DNA of 64,000 nucleotides, taken from the NCBI GenBank assembly GCA_003665935.1, contig QPLR01000002.1, forward strand, positions 496,001-560,000, given 5' to 3'. The stretch is from Halobellus sp. Atlit-31R. Lineage in GTDB: Archaea; Halobacteriota; Halobacteria; Halobacteriales; Haloferacaceae. Under the pieces are notes generated by a model. It had not been told where the DNA came from, did not search any database, and saw nothing but the letters and a program-made list of their open reading frames with translations. The translations under genes and the position numbers were made by a program. This document shows, piece by piece, positions 44,362 through 52,861 of the stretch; position 1 is the first letter of the stretch; the number at the start of each line of letters is the position of its first letter.

Positions 44362-45720
44362 TCACTCCACCAGCTGGATCATATTCCCGTTCCGCGTGAC
44401 GTGCAGATCCCGGCCCATCGCGTAGCCCTGCGACTCCGCGAGGTCGACGTACGGCGCGAAGCCCTTCAGGTCCTGGTGGGCGGGGATGATGTGCTGCGGC
44501 TGGAGCGCGTCGAGCATCTGGTAGTGGCCCTCCTCGCGCAGGTGGCCGGAGACGTGGATCTCGTCGTAGATGCGCGCGCCCTGCATCCGCAGGAGGCGCT
44601 CGGACTGGTAGCGCTGGCCCTCGTTCGTCGGCTCGGGGATGACCCGCGCCGAGAAGATGACCTTGTCGCCGTCCTCGATTTCGTAGGGGGTCTCGCCGCG
44701 ACCCATCCGGGTGAGCATCGCTCGCGGCTCGCCCTGATGTCCCGTCACGATCGGGAGGTAGTTCTCCTTGCCTTCCTTCATAATGCGTTTGAACGTCCGG
44801 TCGACGGACTTCCGGTGGCCGTACATCCCGACGTCGTCGGGGAAGTCGACGAAGCCGAGCCGCTCTGCGGTGCCGGAGTACTTCTCCATCGAGCGGCCGA
44901 GCAGGACGGGCTGTCGCCCGATCTCCTTTGCGAACTCGACGATCGAGGAGACTCGCGAGACGTGCGAGGAGAACGTCGTGGCGACGATCCCGCCGTCGTA
45001 ATCCTCGATCGACCGGATCGTGTCTTCGAGGTGCGACCGCGCGTGCGATTCCGAGGGCGTCCGACCCTTCCGGCCCGCGTTCGTGCAGTCCTCGATGTAA
45101 CAGAGGACGCCGTTGCCCTCGCGACCGATCTCGCGGAAGCGCTGCATATCGATCGGGTCTTCCAGCACCGGCGAGTGGTCCATCCGCTTGTCGAGGCCGT
45201 AGACGATCGCACCCTCGGGCGTGTGGACGACCGGGTTGATCGCGTCGATGATCGAGTGCGTGACGTGGACGAACTCGAGTTCGACGTTGCCGGAGTCGCC
45301 GATCGACATCGTCTCGCCGGCGCGCATCTTGACCAGGTCGTTGTCGAAGTTCTCGCTGAACTTGGTCTCGCCTTCGACCTGCTGTTTCACGAGTTCGATC
45401 GTGAACGGCGAGGCCACGACCGGCGCGTTGTACCGGTGGGCGAGCTTCGAGATCGCGCCGATGTGGTCGAGGTGGCCGTGCGTCGGCACGATGGCCTGCA
45501 CGTCGCCCTCCAGATCCGACATCACGCGGTCGTCCGGGATCGCGCCCATATCGATCAGATCGAGGCTGTGCATCTTTTCGGTCTCCACGTTGTCGTGGAT
45601 GAGGACCTGACTGAGGTTCAGGCCCATGTCGAAGACGACGACGTCGTCGCCCGCGCGAACGGCCGTCATCTGTCGACCGACCTCTTCGTATCCGCCAATT
45701 GTCGCGATTTCGATTTCCAT
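44362..45720 (-). CDS. rnj: Ribonuclease J
   Basis: A beta-CASP metallo-beta-lactamase nuclease of 452 residues. In archaea it acts as a 5'-to-3' exonuclease on RNA and matures or degrades transcripts. The zinc motif [11 protein letters not shown] has HGHLDH at 81-86. Motifs that follow include [17 protein letters not shown], a beta-CASP domain with [18 protein letters not shown] and [16 protein letters not shown], and the C-terminal [12 protein letters not shown] and [14 protein letters not shown] 45720 gives [20 protein letters not shown]; a longer frame runs into the 507-nt gap. It heads the rnj-idsA-gltX operon. Confidence 0.95.
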   Translation of the reverse strand: MEIEIATIGGYEEVGRQMTAVRAGDDVVVFDMGLNLSQVLIHDNVETEKMHSLDLIDMGAIPDDRVMSDLEGDVQAIVPTHGHLDHIGAISKLAHRYNAPVVASPFTIELVKQQVEGETKFSENFDNDLVKMRAGETMSIGDSGNVELEFVHVTHSIIDAINPVVHTPEGAIVYGLDKRMDHSPVLEDPIDMQRFREIGREGNGVLCYIEDCTNAGRKGRTPSESHARSHLEDTIRSIEDYDGGIVATTFSSHVSRVSSIVEFAKEIGRQPVLLGRSMEKYSGTAERLGFVDFPDDVGMYGHRKSVDRTFKRIMKEGKENYLPIVTGHQGEPRAMLTRMGRGETPYEIEDGDKVIFSARVIPEPTNEGQRYQSERLLRMQGARIYDEIHVSGHLREEGHYQMLDALQPQHIIPAHQDLKGFAPYVDLAESQGYAMGRDLHVTRNGNMIQLVE

Positions 45721-46227
45721 AGTTGAATCCGAGCATCGAAAGCCACTGGAAAGGGCGACCACCGGGGCTTCGGCGTCGCGTCCCGAACTCGGGTCGCGGT
45801 CGTCGAGCCACAGCGGCCGTCCTTACGGCGTGGCGAGGGTGCTCACTCAAACGTCCCGTCGTGTGTGACAGCCGCCCACCGTTCGTGGGCGAGGTGTCTC
45901 GGGACCGATCGGCCCCGGCGTCTTACAGCGCGTCGGTCGTCGGTCCCGCGTGCCCCGAGCGCCTCGGCGCACTTACCCGCGGGAGTCTTGGTACGAAAGC
46001 GTTCTCGGCCGGGTACTAAAAACTATCCGGGTTCGGTGTTCCTGATAGGACCCCCCTCGAGTCACGTCGACGAACGTCACGCCCTGTCCCCCTTCAGTCG
46101 TGACAGCCGCCCACCAGTCGCCATCGACCGTTCGCGAGGTGTTCGACCTCGGGAACGCGCTGGCGCAATCCGACGCATTCGGCGGTGGTCCGGCACATTT
46201 AATACCGAAACGGGAGGCGCTTGGGGT
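45721..46227. other. 507-nt gap between rnj and LSm with a duplicated GC-rich motif
   Basis: The longest stretch without a gene. Two diverged copies of a module are present. Copy A has GTGACAGCCGCCCACC at 45865-45880, GCGAGGTGT at 45889-45897 and CTCGGGA at 45898-45904. Copy B has the same three blocks at 46100-46115, 46134-46142 and 46148-46154. Copy A folds as a 7-bp hairpin (45873-45879 with 45885-45891, loop CGTTC); copy B has an insertion there. An AT-rich site near 46011-46025 (tactaaaaact) could be a promoter on either strand. The LSm TATA, ATTTAATA, is at 46197-46204. No tRNA, RNase P RNA or SRP RNA signature was found. Confidence 0.6.
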
Positions 46228-46461
46228 ATGAGCGGACGACCCCTCGACGTTCTCGAAGCCGCACTCGAAGACGTCGTCACGGTCACTCTGAAGGACGGGA
46301 CTGCGTACTACGGGACTCTCGCCGGGTACGACCAACATATGAACGCCGTGCTCGAACCGGCGGCCGACGCCGACGAGGCGATTCTCGGCGAACTGGAGGT
46401 CACAGCAGTCGAAGACACAACGATTATACGCGGCGACAACGTCGTGACGATACAAACATGA
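46228..46461 (+). CDS. LSm/Sm-like archaeal RNA-binding protein
   Basis: A 77-residue protein forming heptameric rings that bind U-rich RNA. Sm1 is [29 protein letters not shown]; Sm2 is [15 protein letters not shown]. It starts [16 protein letters not shown] at ATG 46228, 24-31 nt after the TATA box at 46197-46204, so it is leaderless. Its stop overlaps the L37e start by 4 nt; this LSm-L37e pairing is conserved in many euryarchaea. Confidence 0.95.
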   Translation: MSGRPLDVLEAALEDVVTVTLKDGTAYYGTLAGYDQHMNAVLEPAADADEAILGELEVTAVEDTTIIRGDNVVTIQT

Positions 46462-46634
46462 CGGGTGCTGGAACCCCTAGCCAAGGAAAGAAGAACAAGA
46501 CGACGCACGTCAAGTGTCGCCGCTGCGGCGAGAAGTCCTACCACGTGAAGAAGAAGGTCTGCTCGTCCTGTGGCTTCGGCAAGTCGGCGAAGCGCCGCGA
46601 CTACGAGTGGGCGTCGAAAGCCGGCGACAACTGA
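46458..46634 (+). CDS. rpl37e: Ribosomal protein L37e
   Basis: A 58-residue zinc-finger protein of the large subunit. The N-terminus is [29 protein letters not shown], and the zinc site is formed by CRRC (20-23) and CSSC (35-38), followed by [15 protein letters not shown]. It begins inside the last codons of LSm, so the two are co-translated. Confidence 0.97.
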   Translation: MTGAGTPSQGKKNKTTHVKCRRCGEKSYHVKKKVCSSCGFGKSAKRRDYEWASKAGDN

Positions 46635-46769
46635 AGCGCGAACTCGCTTTCTTCTCGTCTCGTCTTCCCGAATCGTCGCCGGGCGCGGGGCGACGTAGGA
46701 TCTCGAAACGACACTGTCCAGCGACCGCCATCGGTTGAACCTTTGTCGCCGGAGCGCGAAGGGCGTCGC

Positions 46770-47423
46770 GTGACCGAGCACGAACACGAGCACGCAGCCG
46801 ACGAGGGCGCGGGCAACGAGACCAACGACCAGCCGAGCGACCACGACCACAGCCACGACGACCACGACCATCACCACAGCCACGACGACCACGATCACCA
46901 CCACAGCCACGACGACCACGGTCATCACCACAGCCACGACGTCGAAGCACTCCGAGCAGCCGTCGTCACCGTCTCCACGTCGCGGACGGCCGAAGACGAC
47001 GCGGCGGGCGACGCGATCGTCGCCGCATTCGAGGCCGACGGCCACGACGTGACGGTCCGGGACGTCGTCGACGACGACTTCGACGGCGTACAGTCGCTCG
47101 TCGACCGCCTGGTCGACCGCGAGACCGTCGACGTGGTCGTGACGACCGGCGGGACGGGCGTGACGCCGGACGACGTGACCGTCGAGGCCGTTAGCGGCCT
47201 CTTCGAGAAGGAACTGCCGGGCTTCGGCGAACTGTTCCGCCGGTACTCGGAGTCCGAGATCGGAACGCGCGTCGTCGGGACACGGGCCGCGGCGGGTATC
47301 GTACAGGGCGTCCCGGTGTTCTGCCTGCCCGGCAGCGAGAACGCGGCCCGACTCGGGAGCGAGGAGATCATCGTTCCCGAGGCGCCTCACCTCGCGGGAC
47401 TGGCCACGCGCGACGAGGAGTGA
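46770..47423 (+). CDS. moaB: MoaB/MogA-type molybdopterin protein with a His/Asp-rich N-terminal extension
   Basis: A 217-residue protein. The C-terminal 160 residues are a MoaB/Mog domain (adenylates molybdopterin before molybdate insertion). VVTTGGTGVTPDDVTVEAV is the molybdopterin-binding loop, and FGELFRRYSESEIGTRVVGTRAAAGI and VFCLPGSENAARL follow. The first 57 residues are His/Asp-rich, with three near-identical 9-residue repeats SHDDHDHHH, probably a metal-binding tail. GTG 46770 is chosen; the frame also opens at a TTG at 46743. The extension resembles those of nickel/zinc chaperones and may hold metal in a salt-stressed cytoplasm. Confidence 0.85.
   Translation: MTEHEHEHAADEGAGNETNDQPSDHDHSHDDHDHHHSHDDHDHHHSHDDHGHHHSHDVEALRAAVVTVSTSRTAEDDAAGDAIVAAFEADGHDVTVRDVVDDDFDGVQSLVDRLVDRETVDVVVTTGGTGVTPDDVTVEAVSGLFEKELPGFGELFRRYSESEIGTRVVGTRAAAGIVQGVPVFCLPGSENAARLGSEEIIVPEAPHLAGLATRDEE
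46851..46931 (+). repeat. Three 27-bp in-frame repeats encoding a His/Asp tail
   Basis: Units 46851-46877, 46878-46904 and 46905-46931 differ at only a few bases and encode S-H-D-D-H-D-H-H-H, with one D-to-G change in the third. A partial fourth unit, SHD, follows. Confidence 0.93.
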
Positions 47424-47430
47424 GCCCGGA

Positions 47431-47510
47431 GGCAACGAGGCCGTCAGTGGTGAGGGCGCAGGCAACGAGGCCGTCAGTGACGAGATCACAGGCTTGGAGG
47501 CCGTGCCTCA
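47431..47510. repeat. 30-bp tandem repeat, about 2.5 units, after moaB
   Basis: The unit beginning ggcaacgaggccgtcagtg starts at 47431, 47461 and, degenerate (ggcttggaggccgtg), at 47491, giving an exact 30-bp period. It begins 7 nt after the moaB stop codon. No spacer-repeat architecture is present, so it is not a CRISPR. Confidence 0.88.
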
Positions 47511-47571
47511 GAACCGGCAAGTGCGACCCGACAGCGACGCGTAGTCGGCGAACGGGCGGGTATGCGTGGCC

Positions 47572-47579
47572 TTTTAATG
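47572..47579 (+). promoter_or_regulatory. TATA box of ilvD
   Basis: TTTTAATG at 47572-47579, 23-30 nt upstream of the ilvD ATG, in an otherwise GC-rich gap. Predicts a leaderless message. Confidence 0.65.
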
Positions 47580-47601
47580 CCATTGCGACAACGACTGCTG
47601 T

Positions 47602-49356
47602 ATGAGCAAGCAGGACACACCCGAGCGCGAGACGGACGACGATCCGTTCTCCAGCGGGAAGGATCCGGACCTCCCCAGCACGGACGTCACGGAGGGGCCG
47701 GACAAGGCACCCCACCGGGCGATGTTCCGGGCGATGGGCTTCGACGACGACGATCTGGGCTCACCGATGGTCGGCGTCGCCAACCCGGCGGCCGACATCA
47801 CACCCTGTAACGTCCACCTCGACGACGTCGCCGACGCGGCGATCAAGGGCGTCGAGGACGCCGGCGGGATGCCGATCGAGTTCGGCACGATCACCATCTC
47901 GGACGCGATCTCGATGGGCACCGAGGGGATGAAGGCGTCGCTGATCTCTCGGGAGGTCATCGCCGACTCCGTCGAGCTCGTCGCCTTCGGCGAGCGGATG
48001 GACGCCCTCGTCACCGTCGCCGGCTGCGACAAGAACCTCCCGGGGATGATGATGGCCTCGATCCGGACGGATCTACCCTCGGTGTTCCTCTACGGCGGGT
48101 CGATTATGCCCGGCCAACACGAGGGCCGCGACGTGACCGTCCAGAACGTCTTCGAGGGCGTCGGCACCTACGCGCAGGGCGATATGAGCGCCGACGAACT
48201 CGACGACCTCGAACGGCACGCCTGTCCGGGCGCGGGCTCCTGCGGCGGGATGTTCACCGCGAACACGATGGCGTCGATCTCCGAGGCGCTCGGGATGGCC
48301 CCGCTCGGCACGGCCGACGCGCCGGCGGAATCCGACGAGCGATACGACGTCGCGCGGCGCTCCGGGGAAGCGGTTCTGCAGGCCGTCGAGAACGACCTCC
48401 GCCCCTCCGACATCCTCTCGAAGGAGTCCTTCGAGAACGCGATCGCCCTGCAGGTGGCGATCGGCGGCTCGACCAACGCCGTGCTCCACCTGCTCGCGCT
48501 CGCCGCCGAGGCGGGCATCGACCTCACGATCGAGGAGTTCGACGAGATCTCCCGCCGGACGCCGAAGGTCGCGAACCTCCAGCCCGGCGGCACGAAGACG
48601 ATGAACGACCTCCACGAGGAGGGCGGCGTGCCGGTCGTGGTCCGTCGGCTCCTCGACGCCGGCCTGTTCCACGGCGACGCGATGACCGTCACCGGGCGGA
48701 CGATCGCCGAGGAACTGGACGAACTGGACCTCCCCGACGACGACGAGATCGAGAGCGAGTTCATCTACAGCGTCGACGAGCCCTATCAGGAGGAGGGAGC
48801 GATCAAGATCCTCACCGGGAACCTCGCGCCCGACGGCGCGGTCCTGAAAGTCACCGGCGACGACAAGTTCCACCACTCCGGGCCCGCGCGCCTGTTCGAG
48901 AGCGAGGAGGAGGCGATGCGCTACGTCCAAGAGGGTCACATCGAGTCCGGCGACGTCATCGTCATCCGGAACGAAGGGCCGCAGGGCGGACCCGGGATGC
49001 GCGAGATGCTCGGCGTCACCGCGGCGGTCGTCGGCCAGGGTCACGAGGACGACGTCGCACTCCTGACCGACGGCCGCTTCTCCGGGGCGACCCGCGGCCC
49101 GATGGTCGGCCACGTCGCGCCCGAGGCCGCGGTCGGCGGGCCGATCGCGCTCTTAGAAGACGGCGACGAGGTCACCGTCGACATCCCCGAACGCGACCTC
49201 TCGGTCGACCTCTCCGAGGAGGAACTCGAAGCGCGCCGCGAAGGGTGGGAGCCCAGAGAGCCGCAGTACGCCACCGGCGTCCTCGCGAAGTACGGCAACG
49301 ACTTCGGCTCGGCCGCGAACGGCGCGGTGACGAACCCCGGCGCGAAGCGGCAGTAG
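47602..49356 (+). CDS. ilvD: Dihydroxy-acid dehydratase
   Basis: An Fe-S dehydratase in valine, leucine and isoleucine synthesis. It has 584 residues. Cluster-binding cysteines are in [16 protein letters not shown] and [46 protein letters not shown] and [20 protein letters not shown] are strongly conserved family blocks. The N-terminal 35 residues are acidic and low in complexity ([15 protein letters not shown]). It stands alone between moaB and the cohesin/dockerin operon. Confidence 0.96.
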   Translation: MSKQDTPERETDDDPFSSGKDPDLPSTDVTEGPDKAPHRAMFRAMGFDDDDLGSPMVGVANPAADITPCNVHLDDVADAAIKGVEDAGGMPIEFGTITISDAISMGTEGMKASLISREVIADSVELVAFGERMDALVTVAGCDKNLPGMMMASIRTDLPSVFLYGGSIMPGQHEGRDVTVQNVFEGVGTYAQGDMSADELDDLERHACPGAGSCGGMFTANTMASISEALGMAPLGTADAPAESDERYDVARRSGEAVLQAVENDLRPSDILSKESFENAIALQVAIGGSTNAVLHLLALAAEAGIDLTIEEFDEISRRTPKVANLQPGGTKTMNDLHEEGGVPVVVRRLLDAGLFHGDAMTVTGRTIAEELDELDLPDDDEIESEFIYSVDEPYQEEGAIKILTGNLAPDGAVLKVTGDDKFHHSGPARLFESEEEAMRYVQEGHIESGDVIVIRNEGPQGGPGMREMLGVTAAVVGQGHEDDVALLTDGRFSGATRGPMVGHVAPEAAVGGPIALLEDGDEVTVDIPERDLSVDLSEEELEARREGWEPREPQYATGVLAKYGNDFGSAANGAVTNPGAKRQ

Positions 49357-49514
49357 ACTCCACGCCGTTCGATTCTTCGCCCCCGGTACGCTCTGAGGTC
49401 GGTCTGTGCTCGGTCGCGTCAAGTAGCATAATATCTGTCGCGTCCCGCAATCGCTAGCTAGGCGACAAAGTACTTGTACCGAGACACGTCAGATGAACGT
49501 ACCAGTGGGGACCA

Positions 49515-50936
49515 ATGTTTGATACTCTGTCGCGACGGGACGCGATCCGACTCGCGGCGGTCGTTGGGGGGACGTTCGCGTTCGCGGGTGCGAGCGGGAA
49601 CGTCAGCGGACAGACCGCCGATTCGAGCACTGTACCGATGTACCGATACGACGCCCACAACAGCGGCGTCGCACCCGCGAGCGGGCCGAAAGAGGACGTC
49701 GACGACGTCTGGACGTTCGAGACCGGCGACAAACTGACCGCCCAGCCGATCGTCGCGAACGGACGGGTGTTCCAGGCGAGTCGAGACAGCGAACTCTACG
49801 CGGTTTCGACGAGCGACGGGAGCGAAGTGTGGTCCGCTGGGACGAACGGGCCGCTTCCGTCGGCGCCCGCAGTCGGCGACGGCGTCGTCTATCAGCCGAC
49901 GCCTCGGGGACGGCTACTCGCCTACAGCGCCGCGACGGGCAACGGTCTCTGGGCGTCGTCGGTTCCGACACGGCACGTCAAGAGTCCGACGCTCGTCGAC
50001 GGGGACCTGTTCGTCGCCGGCGGTGAGCACGACTTCCGGCAGGCGTACCGGCTCGACCCGAACGACGGAGCGGTCGAGTGGGAGACCGACCTCACGTATC
50101 TCGGTCCCATCGGTACACCGGTCGTCGACGACGAGACGGTGTACGTAACCCACCGGGAAGACGACTACTACGACGAGGCAGTCGCGACTGCGCTCGCGGC
50201 TTCCGACGGCTCACGCGAGTGGGAGCAGACGCTGGCGAACGGAAGCAGCAAGGCGTGGGGGCTCGCGTACGCCGACGGGACGCTGTACGCCGGCACCAAC
50301 GAGGGCATCGTCTACGCTGTCGACGCAGCCTCGGGCAGCATCGACTGGACGTTCGAGAACATCTCGTCGGTGTCCACCATCCCCGTCCTCGCCGACGGGA
50401 CGCTCTACGTCGCCTCGACGGGCGACGACGCCCTCCACGCACTCGACCCGGCGATCGGCACGCGGCAGTGGCAGGTCTCGCTCAACGGGGCACCGACGTC
50501 GCCGGTCTACGCCGATGGCGTGCTGTATCTGGGCGCGAAGGACAACTACGTCTACGCGTTCGACGCCAGTGACGGGACCGAACTCTGGAGCTTCCAGACC
50601 GGCGGGTCCGTGGTCGCGCCACCGGCGGTCGTCGACGGCCGCGTGTACGCGGCGAGCACCGACGGCGTCCTCTACGCGCTCGGCGAGGGATCGGGCGTCG
50701 CCGCGCCCGACGTCACCGGCAGCGGGAGCCCCGCGGGAGACCTCGACGGAGACGGTCGCTACGAGGACGTCAACGGCGACGGGGCGTTCACCGCGACCGA
50801 CGTGCAGGCGCTCTTCGCGAACCTCGACAGCGACGCCGTCCAGGAGAACCCCGAGCTGTTCGACTTCAACGGCGACGGACAGGTGGACATCACCGACGTG
50901 CAGGCGCTGTTCAAGATCCTCGAAGGGGAACGATGA
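49515..50936 (+). CDS. Tat-exported PQQ-like beta-propeller with a C-terminal dockerin
   Basis: A 473-residue protein. LSRRDAIRLAAVVGGTFAFAGASG (6-29) is a twin-arginine signal peptide. Residues about 45-400 form a beta-propeller of PQQ-like blades; each has the phrase 'xxDGxxVWxxxx', for example STSDGSEVWSA, DASDGTELWSFQTGG and DAASGSIDWTFEN. Residues 409-470 are a type I dockerin: DLDGDGRYEDVNGDG and DFNGDGQVDITDVQALF, two Ca-binding loops each followed by an F-helix. A substrate or partner cannot be named; PQQ-like propellers serve as assembly platforms or dehydrogenases. ATG 49515 is the first start; the operon's next ATG overlaps its stop. Confidence 0.88.
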   Translation: MFDTLSRRDAIRLAAVVGGTFAFAGASGNVSGQTADSSTVPMYRYDAHNSGVAPASGPKEDVDDVWTFETGDKLTAQPIVANGRVFQASRDSELYAVSTSDGSEVWSAGTNGPLPSAPAVGDGVVYQPTPRGRLLAYSAATGNGLWASSVPTRHVKSPTLVDGDLFVAGGEHDFRQAYRLDPNDGAVEWETDLTYLGPIGTPVVDDETVYVTHREDDYYDEAVATALAASDGSREWEQTLANGSSKAWGLAYADGTLYAGTNEGIVYAVDAASGSIDWTFENISSVSTIPVLADGTLYVASTGDDALHALDPAIGTRQWQVSLNGAPTSPVYADGVLYLGAKDNYVYAFDASDGTELWSFQTGGSVVAPPAVVDGRVYAASTDGVLYALGEGSGVAAPDVTGSGSPAGDLDGDGRYEDVNGDGAFTATDVQALFANLDSDAVQENPELFDFNGDGQVDITDVQALFKILEGER

Positions 50937-52861
50937 GCGGGGACGCTGTTCGAGATACCCGACTTGCCGTCCTGCTCGCGGCGCTCGTCGTCGCCGGCGG
51001 GCTCGTCGGCGTCGCGGGCGCAGGCAGCGCCGTCGCAGCGGTCGCACCGCAGGACCGGGCCGACGCGGCGTCGCTACCGACTGACGGCGACGTCCGGGCC
51101 GCGACCGCGGGGTCGACGTCGGTTCGACTGTCGCCGACGACGGCGACGATCAACGAGAGCCGGTCGCAGACGTTCGATCTCGTGGTCTCCGACGCCGACG
51201 GCGGCGTCGGGGCCGTGACGGCGACCATCTCCGTCGGCGACGCGGACGTCGCCTCGATCGAAGAGGTGGAGCTGCGCGGCGATCCGGGCGTCGAAACGGT
51301 CGACGTCGCGTCCGACGGCTCCGAGGTGTTCGTCCGTGCGGCGCTGATGGAGACAGACACCGGAACGGTGACGATCGGGACAGTCACCGTCGAAGGCACC
51401 GAGGAGGGATCGAGCGACGTCGACCTGTCGGTCGAGTCGCTCGGCGACGAGGCCGGCGATCCGTACGAAGTCGGCACGACCCCCGGTAGCTCGCTCACCG
51501 TCTCGGGGACCGCCGACGCCGTCGACCTGGAGATCGCCGCCGACGCGTCGGCCGTCGAAGCCGGCGACGAGGTCGACTTCGAGGTGAGACGCGCCGACAG
51601 CGACGCGCTGGTGTCGGCGACGGTCCACCTCGGCGGCGAGGCCTACGAGACCGGGCTCGACGGCGTCGCGACGGTGGAGCTCACCGAGTCGATGGCGAGC
51701 GACGCCGAGACCGTGACGGCCGTCGCCTCGAAGGAGTCGACTGCACAGGAGACCTTCCGGAACGATTCGGTGACGCTGAACGTCGGGCCCGAAGAGACCG
51801 ACGCACCCGACGGTACGGATACGCCAGATGGGACGGAGACGCCGGCATCCGGTGACGGCCCGCGCGTGATGCTCGAAGCCGCGAGTCCGTCTGTCGGCGT
51901 CGGTGAGCTATCGAAGCTTCGCGTCGTCGCGACCGGCGTCGACGGCGGCGTCGGGGCCATCGAGGCCCGGATCGCGGTCGGCTCCGGAGACGCGGCGCGG
52001 ATCGCGGGCGTCGAACTCGCCGGCGACGCGGGCGTCGCACAGACCGAAGTGCGCAACGACGGGACCGTCGCCGTCGTCCGCGGCGCGATGATGGACACGA
52101 CCGACGCCGGGACGGCCCACGTCGCGACCGTGACGCTCGAAGGCGTCGCCGCCGGCACGACGCCGGTCACCGTCGAGACCGACGACCTCGGCGACGAGCG
52201 GGGGAACACCTACGATGTCGCCCCCGCGCAGTCGACGACGCTCACCGTCGGATCGGGCGGGGACGGCGGCGGAAGCGAGGCTGGAAGTTCGACCGTCGTC
52301 CTCTCGGTTTCGGATCTCCCGCAGGGGTTCGAGAAGGCGAGCGTGACCGTTCGGACGGACGTCGAGGCGTCCGTGACAGAGTCGCAGGCCGGACTCGTCT
52401 CCGAGAGCCAACTGCGCGTCGTCTCCGACGGGCCACAGTCGACGACGGTGCAGGCGGTCGATCTCGCCGGCAACGTCGACGCGATCGACGGACAGGAGAC
52501 GATCGCGCGGCTGACCTACGACCGGGCGCTCGGCGCTGACGACGTCGAGATCTCGGTCGAGAACCTCCTGAACGATCAGGGAGCCGCAGTCTCGGGCGAC
52601 CACGTCTCGGTCTCGGTTCGCGCCGGATCGCTCTTCGCGGAGCCGCTCCCGGGCGCGGACGCTCCGAGCGCGCCAACCGACCCCGACGGCGACGGCCGCT
52701 TCGAGGACGTCGACGGCGACGGTGCCGTCACGTTCGGTGACGCGGTCGCGCTCTCGTTCGTCCAGGCGACGGAGTTGCGTAGCGAACAGGTCACCGCCCT
52801 CGACTTCGACGAGGACGGCGACCTCGATACGGACGACGCAGTCGCACTCGCCTTCGAATGA
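50933..52861 (+). CDS. Secreted protein with three cohesin-like modules and a dockerin
   Basis: A 642-residue protein with a Sec signal peptide (11-36). Module 1 is residues 62-190 (VRLSPTTATINESRSQTFDL ...). A small Ig-like or Ca-binding beta domain (195-283) and a Thr/Asp/Pro linker (286-308) follow. Module 2 (310-438) is a clear relative of module 1: VDGGVGAIEARIAVG against ADGGVGAVTATISVG. Module 3 (453-565) is of the type in the next gene. Residues 582-641 are a dockerin (DPDGDGRFEDVDGDG; DFDEDGDLDTDDAVAL). The three modules have the beta-sandwich pattern of cohesins or CBM-like scaffold domains. It overlaps both neighbours, so the stoichiometry is tuned. Confidence 0.8.
   Translation: MSGDAVRDTRLAVLLAALVVAGGLVGVAGAGSAVAAVAPQDRADAASLPTDGDVRAATAGSTSVRLSPTTATINESRSQTFDLVVSDADGGVGAVTATISVGDADVASIEEVELRGDPGVETVDVASDGSEVFVRAALMETDTGTVTIGTVTVEGTEEGSSDVDLSVESLGDEAGDPYEVGTTPGSSLTVSGTADAVDLEIAADASAVEAGDEVDFEVRRADSDALVSATVHLGGEAYETGLDGVATVELTESMASDAETVTAVASKESTAQETFRNDSVTLNVGPEETDAPDGTDTPDGTETPASGDGPRVMLEAASPSVGVGELSKLRVVATGVDGGVGAIEARIAVGSGDAARIAGVELAGDAGVAQTEVRNDGTVAVVRGAMMDTTDAGTAHVATVTLEGVAAGTTPVTVETDDLGDERGNTYDVAPAQSTTLTVGSGGDGGGSEAGSSTVVLSVSDLPQGFEKASVTVRTDVEASVTESQAGLVSESQLRVVSDGPQSTTVQAVDLAGNVDAIDGQETIARLTYDRALGADDVEISVENLLNDQGAAVSGDHVSVSVRAGSLFAEPLPGADAPSAPTDPDGDGRFEDVDGDGAVTFGDAVALSFVQATELRSEQVTALDFDEDGDLDTDDAVALAFE

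Noticed and set aside
46011..46025. The AT-rich tactaaaaact as the LSm promoter
   Set aside because: It is over 200 nt from the LSm start, and a better-placed TATA exists at 46197-46204. It is kept only as a possible RNA promoter in the gap entry.
47431..47510. Possible CRISPR array
   Set aside because: The repeat units are contiguous with no spacers, and no cas genes are present in the window.
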